The notes beneath the pieces are model-generated. The model was given only the letters and a program-made list of their open reading frames with translations. It was not told the origin of the DNA and made no database searches. The translations under genes were made by a program, and so were the position numbers. A DNA stretch of 6,181 nucleotides from Bacillota bacterium (GTDB lineage Bacteria; Bacillota; Clostridia; Christensenellales; Aristaeellaceae): contig JAEYAR010000119.1 in assembly GCA_023404715.1 (NCBI GenBank), positions 1 to 6,181 of the forward strand. Reading direction: 5' to 3'. This document shows positions 1-6,041 of this stretch, one piece after another. Each line of letters begins with the position of its first letter. Positions within the stretch are counted from its first letter, which is position 1.

Positions 1-1255
1 CCGCTGGGGTGCCGTCCTTGTTCAGGCGGCGGGGGCGGCGCTCCTCCCCCTGGCGCGGCTGGCTGGGGCGGGCCGATCCCCGGCGGGAAGCGGGCTGCGT
101 GCGGGTGCGGGAGGCGGGCAGGGGCTCGGTGCCCGGCAGCGGGCGGATCGCCACGCGGGTGAAGCGCTCGATCTCGCGCAGCTGGCGGCTGGGCTCGCCC
201 GTGGAGACCAGCGAATAGCTCACGCCGTCGCGCCCGGCCCGGGCCGTGCGGCCGATGCGGTGCACGTAGAACGCGACATCCTGCGGCAGGTCGTAGTTGA
301 ACACCGCGGCAACGCTGCTCACGTCGATCCCGCGCGCGGCCACGTCGCTGGCGACGAGCACGCGGATGCTGCCGCGGCGAAAGCCGTTCATCACGCGCTC
401 GCGCGTGACCTGGCGCATCTCGCCGTGCAGCGCGGCGGCAGGCAGGCCCGCCTGCGCGAGCGCCTCGCCGACCTCCTCGACGCGGGCGCGCATGTTGCAA
501 AAGACGATCGCCCGCCCGCCCTCGGGGCTCGCGAGCACGGTGCGCCGGAGCAGCTCGACGAGCGAGAGCGTCTTGTCGCATCCGGTGACGTTCACGTAGT
601 ACTGCTCGATCTGGGGCACGGTCAGCTCGCCGGAATCGACGCTCACGCGCACGGGCTCGCGCTTTTGATAGGTGCGCGCGACGCCGAGCACCTCGCGCGT
701 CATGGTCGCGGAGAAGAGCGCGGTCTGGCGCGCGTCGGGCACCGCGGCCATGACGGCGTCCATCTGCTCCTGAAAGCCCATCTGCAGCATCTCGTCCGCC
801 TCGTCGATGATCACGCTTTGTACGTTATCAAGCTTCACGGTGCCGCGGCGCACGTGGTCGAGCAGGCGGCCCGGCGTGCCCACCACGATCTGCGGGCAGC
901 GCTTCAACGCGTCGATCTGGCGGTTGATCGGCTCGCCGCCGTACACGGCGACGACGCGCGCGCCCATCTTGTAATGGCTGATCTTGTTGAGCTCGCGCGC
1001 GATCTGCTGGCATAGCTCGCGCGTCGGGCAGAGCACAAGCGCCTGCACGGCGCGGCGGCGCACGTCGATCTTTTCCACCAGCGGCACGCCGAAAGCCGCC
1101 GTCTTGCCCGTGCCGGTGCGCGCCTGGCCGATGACGTCCTTTCCCTCGAGCATCGCGGGCAGCACGCGCTCTTGAATCGGCATCGCATCTTTAAAGCCCA
1201 TATCCGACAGCGCGTGACGAACCTGGACGGAGAGATTCATTTCCTGGAATTCCAA
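1..1255 (-). CDS. DEAD-box ATP-dependent RNA helicase (partial, C-terminus off window)
   Basis: This is an ATP-dependent RNA helicase that unwinds or remodels RNA duplexes in the cytoplasm; bacterial relatives (CshA/DeaD type) act in ribosome assembly, mRNA decay and cold growth. The 418 visible residues hold the full two-domain core in order: Q motif ending at Q28 with its upstream aromatic F3, Walker A ARTGTGKT (45-52), PTREL (77-81), TPGR (127-130), DEAD (151-154), SAT (182-184), IVFCN (250-254), ASDVAARGID (302-311) and HRIGRTARAGR (332-342). All catalytic residues are intact. From about residue 375 the chain becomes Arg/Pro/Ser-rich, typical of a disordered RNA-binding tail, and is still open at the window edge. 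I chose TTG at 1255 over the ATG at 1240: it has AGAGGA eight bases upstream and restores the conserved F of the Q motif, whereas the ATG has AGGAA directly abutting it. The gene has its own promoter and is divergent from the flavoprotein. Family assignment is very secure; the specific paralogue is not. Confidence 0.97.
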   Translation of the reverse strand, partial: MEFQEMNLSVQVRHALSDMGFKDAMPIQERVLPAMLEGKDVIGQARTGTGKTAAFGVPLVEKIDVRRRAVQALVLCPTRELCQQIARELNKISHYKMGARVVAVYGGEPINRQIDALKRCPQIVVGTPGRLLDHVRRGTVKLDNVQSVIIDEADEMLQMGFQEQMDAVMAAVPDARQTALFSATMTREVLGVARTYQKREPVRVSVDSGELTVPQIEQYYVNVTGCDKTLSLVELLRRTVLASPEGGRAIVFCNMRARVEEVGEALAQAGLPAAALHGEMRQVTRERVMNGFRRGSIRVLVASDVAARGIDVSSVAAVFNYDLPQDVAFYVHRIGRTARAGRDGVSYSLVSTGEPSRQLREIERFTRVAIRPLPGTEPLPASRTRTQPASRRGSARPSQPRQGEERRPRRLNKDGTPA

Positions 1256-1263
1256 ATACTGTT

Positions 1264-1269
1264 TCCTCT
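1264..1269 (-). promoter_or_regulatory. Ribosome binding site deciding the helicase TTG start
   Basis: The minus strand reads AGAGGA, eight bases before the TTG at 1255. An in-frame stop (TAG) overlaps this site just upstream, so translation must begin between here and the ATG at 1240. The spacing fits TTG and is too long (23 bases) for the ATG. Confidence 0.7.
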
Positions 1270-1296
1270 ACTTTCTGATTAAGCGAAATCTTATCT

Positions 1297-1325
1297 ATTA
1301 TAACCGATTTTCTTCAAATAAGCAA
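1297..1325 (-). promoter_or_regulatory. SigmaA-type promoter for the helicase gene
   Basis: On the minus strand a perfect -10 TATAAT (1302-1297) lies 17 bases downstream of a -35-like TTGCTT (1325-1320). The start of transcription would fall near 1290, giving a leader of about 35 bases before the TTG start. A further TTGTCA at 1343-1338 could serve a weaker upstream promoter. The hexamers and optimal spacing are seen directly; activity is inferred. Confidence 0.72.
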
Positions 1326-1361
1326 GAATTAAGTAAATGACAATTTTATCACAAATACCCC

Positions 1362-1392
1362 TTGTATCTAAAGCGGCTTTATGGTTTATAAT
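1362..1392 (+). promoter_or_regulatory. Probable promoter for the secreted flavoprotein
   Basis: The plus strand has a perfect -10 TATAAT at 1387-1392. The best -35 candidate is TTGTAT at 1362-1367, which matches the consensus only in its first three bases and gives a long 19-base spacer. A weak -35 suggests low basal activity or help from an activator. Transcription would start near 1399, giving a leader of about 44 bases. The leader carries a 4-bp GGGC/GCCC hairpin with an A6 loop at 1405-1418, probably too weak to matter. Confidence 0.55.
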
Positions 1393-1428
1393 CGCTTCTC
1401 GGACGGGCAAAAAAGCCCCCATTTCGAC

Positions 1429-1434
1429 AGGAGG
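1429..1434 (+). promoter_or_regulatory. Strong Shine-Dalgarno site of the flavoprotein
   Basis: A perfect AGGAGG sits eight bases before the ATG at 1443, so this start is secure. It also places the hydrophobic signal peptide directly at the N-terminus. Confidence 0.88.
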
Positions 1435-1442
1435 AGAGACAC

Positions 1443-1511
1443 ATGGCAAGGAAGATCATCTCTGCGCTGCTGTTAGCGGCGCTCGCGCTATGCGGCCTTA
1501 CGGCCGCCGCC
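1443..1511 (+). other. Signal peptide of the flavoprotein
   Basis: The first 23 residues have a short basic head (R3, K4), a hydrophobic core from I5 to L19, and small residues AAA at 21-23, consistent with signal peptidase I cleavage before E24. C17 lies in LALC, which resembles a lipobox but has Leu rather than Gly/Ala/Ser just before the Cys, so lipoprotein processing is less likely. Export is supported; free versus anchored state is not resolved. Confidence 0.75.
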
Positions 1512-3326
1512 GAGGGCGCAACGGGCGCGTACACGGCCGAGGCACAGGGCAACAACGGGCCGGTGGCCGTATCGGTCACGTTTGAAGACGGCGCGATCAG
1601 CGCGGTGGAGGTCACGGCGCATCAGGAGACGCCGGGCCTTTGCGAGCGTCCGATCGCCGAGATACCCGAGGCGATCGTGAAGAACCAGTCCCTCGCGGTG
1701 GATACGGTGTCCGGCGCGACGAACACATCCAAGGCGATCCTCGACGCGGTCGAGGACTGCGTGAAGCAGGCGGGCGGCGACGTGGAAGCCTTCAAGGCGG
1801 CCCAGGTCGAGGCCGCGCCGGTCGAGGATTTCGAGGGGACGTATGACGTCGTCGTCGTGGGCGGCGGCGGTGCGGGCCTCGCGGCCGCGCTTTCCGCGCG
1901 CGAGGCGGGCGCCAGCGTCATGCTCGTGGAAAAGGCGGGTTCGCTGGGCGGCAACTCCGTGCTGGCGGGCGGCGCGTTCAACGCGTGCGATCCGGCGCGC
2001 CAGGCGGATGTAGAGATGAGCGACGCGCTGCTGAGCGAGCTGAAGAGCTACCTGAATCTGACTGCGGCGGACGTGGGCTCCTTCGCGGGCGTGCTTGAGA
2101 CCGTGCAGGGCCAGATCGAGGCCTACCTGGCGGGCGACACGACGAAGCTGTTCGACAGCCCGGAGCTGCACATGCTGCACATCTACCTGGGCGGCACGCG
2201 TACGGGCCTTGACGGCACGAAAATCGAGCCCGACCTCGCGCTGGCGGATACGTTCGCGCATCACGCAAACGACGCGCTGACCTGGATCGCGGGCTACGGC
2301 GTGGCGTGGAGCGACAACATCAGCACCGTGCTGGGCGCCATGTGGCCGCGCACGCACGGCGTAGCGAACGAGAAGATCACCCTCACCATGGAGAAGGCCG
2401 CGCGCGAGGCAGGCGTGGAGATCATGACCGACACCCGCGCGGCGCAGTTCATCGTCGAGGACGGCAAGGTCACGGGCGTGAACTGCGAGACGACCGCGGG
2501 CGCGAAGGTCGTGCTGCACGCGGGCAACGGCGTGGTGCTGGCGACGGGCGGCTTCGCGGCGAACGCGCCGATGGTCGTGCAGTACAACAACTACTGGCCG
2601 GGCCTTTCGGATACCATGCCCTCCACCAACGCGCCCACGATCACCGGCGACGGCATCGTGATGGCGGACACAATCGGCGCGGCGCTCACCGGCATGGGCT
2701 ACGCGCAGCTGATGCCCTCTTCCCACCCGGTGGACGGCTCGCTGTTCAGCGGCATCTGGGGCAGCGCGGAGACGCAGGTCTTCGTCAACAAGGAAGGCAA
2801 GCGCTACGTGAACGAATACGCCGAGCGCGACGTGCTCTCGAAGGCCGCGCTGGAGCAGACCGACGGCATCTTCTACATCATCTGCGACAACAAGATCGCG
2901 GGCAAGGCGGACGTAGCTGGCATGGAGGCGAAGGGCAACGTCGTCTCGGCCGATACGCTCGAGGAGCTGGCCGAGAAGCTGGGCATCCCGGCGGACGCGT
3001 TCGTCGCGGAGATCGAGCGCTACAACGGCTTTGTGGACGCGCAGAAGGACGACGATTTCGGCAAGCCCCTCTTCGGCGAGAAGATCGACGAGGCGCCATT
3101 CGTCGCCACCCCGCGCTCGCCCTCGCTGCACCACACCATGGGCGGCGTCATGATCAACACGGACGCGCAGGTGCTGAGCACGGCGGGCGAGGCCATCCCG
3201 GGCCTGTACGCGGCGGGCGAGGTGGTCGGCGGCCTGCACGCGGGCAACCGCCTGGGCGGCAACGCGATGACCGAATTCCTGGTCTTCGGGCGCATCGCGG
3301 GCGCGAACGCCGCGGCGGCGAAGTAA
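1443..3326 (+). CDS. Secreted FMN-binding/FAD-dependent reductase (fumarate/urocanate reductase-like)
   Basis: This is a 627-residue flavoprotein that probably reduces an alkene-type organic acceptor outside the cytoplasm as a terminal step of anaerobic respiration. Residues 1-23 form a signal peptide (MARK, a hydrophobic stretch, then an AAA site). Residues about 28-110 match an FMN-binding domain with SGAT at 90-93; T93 is the expected site of covalent FMN attachment by an ApbE-type flavin transferase. Residues about 134-627 form the FAD-binding reductase domain: dinucleotide motif G140-x-G142-xx-G145, E163 for the ribose, GGNS 169-172, ATGG 367-370, GDG 402-404, R462 in NEYAERD, HHTMGG 563-568, and AAGEVVGG with GNRLGGNA (R603) near the C-terminus. 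R462, H564 and R603 appear to correspond to catalytic R402, H504 and R545 of Shewanella fumarate reductase (alignment from memory). There is no heme CxxCH, unlike the Shewanella enzyme. M424 and the 436-438 region differ from the fumarate-reading residues, so the substrate is open. The gene appears monocistronic. Confidence 0.93.
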   Translation: MARKIISALLLAALALCGLTAAAEGATGAYTAEAQGNNGPVAVSVTFEDGAISAVEVTAHQETPGLCERPIAEIPEAIVKNQSLAVDTVSGATNTSKAILDAVEDCVKQAGGDVEAFKAAQVEAAPVEDFEGTYDVVVVGGGGAGLAAALSAREAGASVMLVEKAGSLGGNSVLAGGAFNACDPARQADVEMSDALLSELKSYLNLTAADVGSFAGVLETVQGQIEAYLAGDTTKLFDSPELHMLHIYLGGTRTGLDGTKIEPDLALADTFAHHANDALTWIAGYGVAWSDNISTVLGAMWPRTHGVANEKITLTMEKAAREAGVEIMTDTRAAQFIVEDGKVTGVNCETTAGAKVVLHAGNGVVLATGGFAANAPMVVQYNNYWPGLSDTMPSTNAPTITGDGIVMADTIGAALTGMGYAQLMPSSHPVDGSLFSGIWGSAETQVFVNKEGKRYVNEYAERDVLSKAALEQTDGIFYIICDNKIAGKADVAGMEAKGNVVSADTLEELAEKLGIPADAFVAEIERYNGFVDAQKDDDFGKPLFGEKIDEAPFVATPRSPSLHHTMGGVMINTDAQVLSTAGEAIPGLYAAGEVVGGLHAGNRLGGNAMTEFLVFGRIAGANAAAAK

Positions 3327-3335
3327 AGAGACTTG

Positions 3336-3376
3336 CGCGGGGCGCGCGCTCCGGTCGCGGGGCTGCGCGCCCCGCG
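3336..3376 (+). other. Long GC stem-loop just after the flavoprotein
   Basis: A perfect 12-bp inverted repeat (CGCGGGGCGCGC at 3336-3347 with its complement at 3365-3376) encloses a 17-base loop, starting 9 bases after the stop codon. It is followed only by ACGTTTC, so it lacks a real T-tract. It may act as a 3'-end stabiliser that blocks exonucleases, or as an inefficient first terminator ahead of the stronger one near 3480. Confidence 0.6.
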
Positions 3377-3444
3377 ACGTTTCATAATCAGGGATTAAAG
3401 CGGGCGATTTGGCGTAAAAGGTCGAATATACCCTACAAATGGTG

Positions 3445-3486
3445 AAGCGGGCTGTTGCCAAAGAAATGCAACAGCCCGCTTTTCTC
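3445..3486 (+). terminator. Intrinsic terminator of the flavoprotein transcript
   Basis: A perfect 13-bp stem (3445-3457 with 3469-3481), extendable by one C-G pair to 14 bp with a 9-base loop, runs into TTTTCTCT. This is a classical Rho-independent terminator for plus-strand transcription. In the minus direction the stem is followed by CACCATTT, without a T-run, so it would stop the converging acetyltransferase transcript only weakly, though no better minus-strand terminator is visible. Confidence 0.88.
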
Positions 3487-3560
3487 TACTCATTATAATC
3501 GTCGTGTTCGTCATACGCTCGCCTCTTCCCTCTTATGTCCAATCAGAAGGGCGTCAACCT

Positions 3561-4214
3561 TCAATCAGCTTCCTCCTCGACGATCACGGCATTGCCGGCG
3601 AGCACCTCGGGCTTGTGCACCATGCTGTCCGCCTCCGTGATGGGGCGGATGACCCTGCAAGGGTTGCCCGCCGCAAAGCTGCCCGCGGGGATGCTCCTCG
3701 TCACGACGCTGCCCGCGCCGATCACGCAGCCGTCGCCGATCGTCACCCCGGGGCAGACGACCACGTTCGCCCCCAGCCAGCAGTCGTCGCCGATGGTTAC
3801 CGGCTTCGCGTAGCACATGTGTTTGATTTCGCCCTTTTCATCCAGCATCGCCCTACGCTCATTCGCGAGCATCGGATGAACCGGCGTTACGATCGTGATA
3901 TTGGGCCCAAAGTCGCAGCGATCGCCGATCACGACCGGCGCGTCGTCCTGAATCGTCAGGTTGAAGTTAGCAAAGAAGTTTTTACCGATCCTGGTATGCG
4001 TTCCGTAGTGGAAATGGATCGGCCCTTGCATAAATGAGCCCTCGCCCAGCTCGCCGAGAATCTGCTGCAAAATCTCCGCCCGCTTTTCCGTCTCGTCCTC
4101 ATAGGTGCGGTTGTAGTCGCAGTTCAGGTTGTGCGTGCGCCGCTTGATGGCCCGCAGCTGCGCCTCGCCGGGACAAAACAGCACCCCCGCCATGATCTTT
4201 TCCTCTTCTCTCAT
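3561..4214 (-). CDS. Maltose/galactoside-type sugar O-acetyltransferase (left-handed beta-helix)
   Basis: This is a 217-residue acetyl-CoA-dependent O-acetyltransferase of the hexapeptide-repeat family (LacA/Maa/NodL-like), expected to be a cytoplasmic trimer that acetylates a sugar hydroxyl. An N-terminal Mac-type helical segment (MREEEKIMAG to about residue 55) precedes the beta-helix. The FHYGTHTRIG and FFANFN (80-85) motifs form the expected acceptor site, and H113 in TPVHPM is the catalytic His. Hexapeptide turns (VIGDRCDFG, TIGDDCWLGANVVV, TIGDGCVIGAGSVV) lead to SIPAGSFAAGNPCRVIR, the usual C-terminal signature. Family length (about 185-220) fits, with a slightly long acidic tail ending VEEEAD. 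The ATG at 4214 is chosen because AGGGGG lies eight bases upstream; the in-frame TTG at 4220 would be only two bases from that site. It follows the membrane-protein gene by 25 bases and is probably co-transcribed, so its true acceptor may be a surface glycan precursor rather than free maltose. Confidence 0.95.
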   Translation of the reverse strand: MREEEKIMAGVLFCPGEAQLRAIKRRTHNLNCDYNRTYEDETEKRAEILQQILGELGEGSFMQGPIHFHYGTHTRIGKNFFANFNLTIQDDAPVVIGDRCDFGPNITIVTPVHPMLANERRAMLDEKGEIKHMCYAKPVTIGDDCWLGANVVVCPGVTIGDGCVIGAGSVVTRSIPAGSFAAGNPCRVIRPITEADSMVHKPEVLAGNAVIVEEEAD

Positions 4215-4222
4215 GTTCAAAT

Positions 4223-4228
4223 CCCCCT
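4223..4228 (-). promoter_or_regulatory. Ribosome binding site deciding the acetyltransferase start
   Basis: The minus strand reads AGGGGG eight bases before the ATG at 4214. It lies inside the 25-base gap after the stop of the preceding membrane-protein gene, which supports operon-style translation and rules out the closer TTG at 4220. Confidence 0.72.
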
Positions 4229-4239
4229 ATCCTAAAAAT

Positions 4240-5712
4240 TTATTCTTCCCGTACGCTTCGCACGCCGAAATAGGCGGCCATCCCTTCATTTTTCCAATCC
4301 TCTGGATCGGACGTGGCCGTGCCCATCGCAAACTGCGTCTCTCGCGTCACGGGCGGCAGCGCGACGTCGTCCTCCGGCCCCGCCGCAAGCAGCGCGTCGT
4401 ATTGCATCTGCACCTGCGCGCGATAGCGCAGCACATCGCCTGAGAGCGCCTCGCGTGCGGCGGGGAGATAGCTCCCCTGAAAATTGCCGGCGGTCAGGCA
4501 CAGCGCAAGCGCCCCCGCAGCCGCCCACAGCGCGCGCGTGCGCGCGCCATCCCCGCGCCTTTGCGCGGCGGTGGCCTTCTCTTTCCTGCGCGCGAGCGCC
4601 CCCAGCGCGTACGCGTACACGAACGACAGCGCGCACAGCGCATAGGCGTGGTAGAGGTTGACGATGCGAGCCGGGCCTGCGTAGCCGGAGGTGTACATAT
4701 GCGGGAAGATCATCGCGCAAAGCAGCAGGAATGCGCACAGCGCCGCCAGCCACGGCGCTAGGAACGCCCCCTTCGCCCGCCGCATACGGCCGTAGAGCGC
4801 GGGCGTCGATACGAGCAACAGGCACAGCAGCGGCGTGCGCGTCAGAAAGCGCCAGAAATAGCCCGCCGCCGCGACGGCCGTACGCCATACGGAGCGCGCC
4901 AGCCAGAAGCTTTCCTTTGCAAACCAACCGTCGGTCGCGAGGCGAACGCCGTTACCCGGCGCGGCGATCGAGGCCAGCAGGCAGGAAGCGGGCAGCGCGA
5001 GCAGCGCGAGGAAGCGCAGCAAAGGGCGCTTGCGCGCGCCCGGCCCGGCGTCCCACACGGCCTTTGCCCCCAGCAGGAAGAGCGCCGCGAGCGTATACAG
5101 CGCCGTAATGTAATTGTTGAGCCCGATGAACACGAGCAGCAGGCAGAGCCCCGCGAGCCTGAGCGGCCCCAACCGCACGCCCGCGCGCAAGTCGTCCGCC
5201 AGCAGCAGCGCAAACCCGGCCAGCGCCTGGGTAAAGGTATAAAACCAGGCGCCGTTAAACCAGTAAATCCCCTCGACATACCCGGGCCAGAAGAGCAGCT
5301 GCAGAAGCGAGAGCGCGAGAAACGCGGCGCGCGCCTCCGCCGGGCCCAGCCCCAGCCAGCGCAGGCACAGGCGGCGCACGACGAAGAAGAGCGACGTCAG
5401 CAACACGATCAGCAACACGACGGGATGCAGCGCGTAGAGCGGGAGCGAAAAGGCCGCCGGGCTGAGCGTCATCACCAGGATGCCGCTGACCGTGCCCTGC
5501 CAATCGCGCCAGGTGCGTAGCGCGTAGCTGAGCGCATCCTTGAGCACATGGGGCAGGGAGTGCGTCTGTACCCAGGTCCGATGCGTGATCGAGGCGAAGA
5601 CGTAGTCATCCGTCGCCGGGTGCGCGCCCAGCGCGCCGATGAACAGCGGCGCCAGCAGCGCCGCCCACAGCAAAAGGGCGATCCCCCAGGCCCAGCGCCG
5701 CCTCACGCGCAT
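4240..5712 (-). CDS. Polytopic membrane protein, DUF6056-like (possible GT-C-type glycosyltransferase)
   Basis: This is a 490-residue integral membrane protein with roughly ten or more hydrophobic segments (first at about 8-28, then about 90-112, 130-142, 160-172, 186-215, 231-250 and several more to about 435), followed by a hydrophilic C-terminal tail of about 70 residues. An acidic TDDY motif (34-37) sits just after the first membrane segment, the position where GT-C glycosyltransferases carry an acidic catalytic motif. Other recognisable patches are WRDWQGTVSG (68-77), GIYWFNGAWFYTF (148-160) and APGNGVR (251-257). Together these resemble the uncharacterised DUF6056 group; recognition is from memory. 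Function is unproven; lipid-linked sugar transfer is inference. AAGGAGG lies so close that GTG at 5706 (nine bases) competes with ATG at 5712 (three bases); the two differ by two residues. A longer TTG start at 5784 falls inside the promoter and is excluded. It is the first gene of an operon with the downstream acetyltransferase. Confidence 0.87.
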   Translation of the reverse strand: MRVRRRWAWGIALLLWAALLAPLFIGALGAHPATDDYVFASITHRTWVQTHSLPHVLKDALSYALRTWRDWQGTVSGILVMTLSPAAFSLPLYALHPVVLLIVLLTSLFFVVRRLCLRWLGLGPAEARAAFLALSLLQLLFWPGYVEGIYWFNGAWFYTFTQALAGFALLLADDLRAGVRLGPLRLAGLCLLLVFIGLNNYITALYTLAALFLLGAKAVWDAGPGARKRPLLRFLALLALPASCLLASIAAPGNGVRLATDGWFAKESFWLARSVWRTAVAAAGYFWRFLTRTPLLCLLLVSTPALYGRMRRAKGAFLAPWLAALCAFLLLCAMIFPHMYTSGYAGPARIVNLYHAYALCALSFVYAYALGALARRKEKATAAQRRGDGARTRALWAAAGALALCLTAGNFQGSYLPAAREALSGDVLRYRAQVQMQYDALLAAGPEDDVALPPVTRETQFAMGTATSDPEDWKNEGMAAYFGVRSVREE

Positions 5713-5715
5713 CCC

Positions 5716-5722
5716 CCTCCTT
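5716..5722 (-). promoter_or_regulatory. Strong Shine-Dalgarno site of the membrane-protein gene
   Basis: The minus strand reads AAGGAGG, followed by GGG and ATG at 5712, with an in-frame GTG at 5706. Three bases is tight for the ATG and nine is comfortable for the GTG, so the exact start is ambiguous by two residues. A 5-bp hairpin (5727-5739) lies just upstream in the leader and could affect access. Confidence 0.75.
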
Positions 5723-5755
5723 TGCCCGCCCTCCGGGCGCTTTGTTTTGCCTATC

Positions 5756-5784
5756 AGTATAGCGCATCGCGCTGATTTTTGCAA
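5756..5784 (-). promoter_or_regulatory. SigmaA-type promoter of the membrane protein-acetyltransferase operon
   Basis: On the minus strand, -35 TTGCAA (5784-5779, four of six consensus bases) and -10 TATACT (5761-5756, five of six) are separated by exactly 17 bases. Transcription would start near 5749, giving a leader of about 37 bases to the ATG. AT-rich DNA upstream (AATTATC near 5810) fits an accessible promoter. This is the only good promoter seen upstream of the two minus-strand genes. Confidence 0.75.
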
Positions 5785-5842
5785 TTGCGCGTGATGACGG
5801 CGTGATAATTAAGCGCCACGGGCGGGCGCGCTAGAATATTAC

Positions 5843-5880
5843 GGGATGCCCTGAATGACCGCTGACGCGGTCGGCATCCC
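5843..5880. other. Two-tier stem-loop
   Basis: GGGATGCC (5843-5850) pairs with GGCATCCC (5873-5880). Inside it GACCGC (5857-5862) pairs with GCGGTC (5867-5872) around a TGAC loop, leaving a six-base one-sided bulge CTGAAT. Neither strand has a T-run after the stem, so an intrinsic terminator is unlikely. Confidence 0.6.
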
Positions 5881-5933
5881 TCCATGACCGCGCGCCGCTT
5901 CGTCCGCTTGCATAGCTGGAAGCAATTGCGGCG

Positions 5934-5985
5934 AAGATTGCGGCCTGTAGGCCGCGATTCGGTCATAATATGCGACCGCAATCTT
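5934..5985. other. Long stem with competing internal hairpins
   Basis: AAGATTGCGG (5934-5943) pairs perfectly with 5976-5985 over 10 bp. Within it GCGGCC/GGCCGC (5940-5945 with 5950-5955, loop TGTA) and CGGTC/GACCG (5960-5964 with 5974-5978) can form instead, and both use bases of the outer stem. The structures are therefore mutually exclusive at their overlaps. Confidence 0.6.
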
Positions 5986-6026
5986 TCCCCGGGGGTAGGC
6001 TCCACGCCAGGGGGCCGTAGTCGAGG

Positions 6027-6041
6027 CCGCCCAGTGGGCGG
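6027..6041. other. Short tight hairpin
   Basis: CCGCCC (6027-6032) pairs with GGGCGG (6036-6041) around a three-base AGT loop. In a high-GC background this alone could be chance, but it sits among several others. Confidence 0.45.

Noticed and set aside
260..1015. A 251-codon plus-strand open frame across the helicase
   Set aside because: The minus-strand frame carries every DEAD-box motif in order. The plus-strand product is low-complexity His/Ala/Arg-rich sequence, a codon-bias artefact.
2306..3445. A 379-codon plus-strand open frame in another frame of the flavoprotein
   Set aside because: It is Arg/Gly/His-rich without domains, lacks a ribosome site and runs into the terminator.
1488..3461. 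A 657-codon open frame antisense to the flavoprotein
   Set aside because: The sense frame encodes a complete recognised enzyme with a signal peptide and a perfect ribosome site. The antisense product is rich in Arg, His, Ala and Val with no motif, as expected from reading a GC-biased gene backwards.
3380..3520. A tiny minus-strand frame beginning MTNTTIIMS
   Set aside because: It reads straight through the terminator hairpin, has no recognisable product and only a poor ribosome site; the TATAAT-like sequence beside it has no partner -35.
5713..5784. Longer N-terminus of the membrane protein from TTG at 5784
   Set aside because: The TTG lies within the -35 hexamer of the promoter at 5756-5784, and a strong AAGGAGG sits just before the ATG/GTG starts at 5712/5706.
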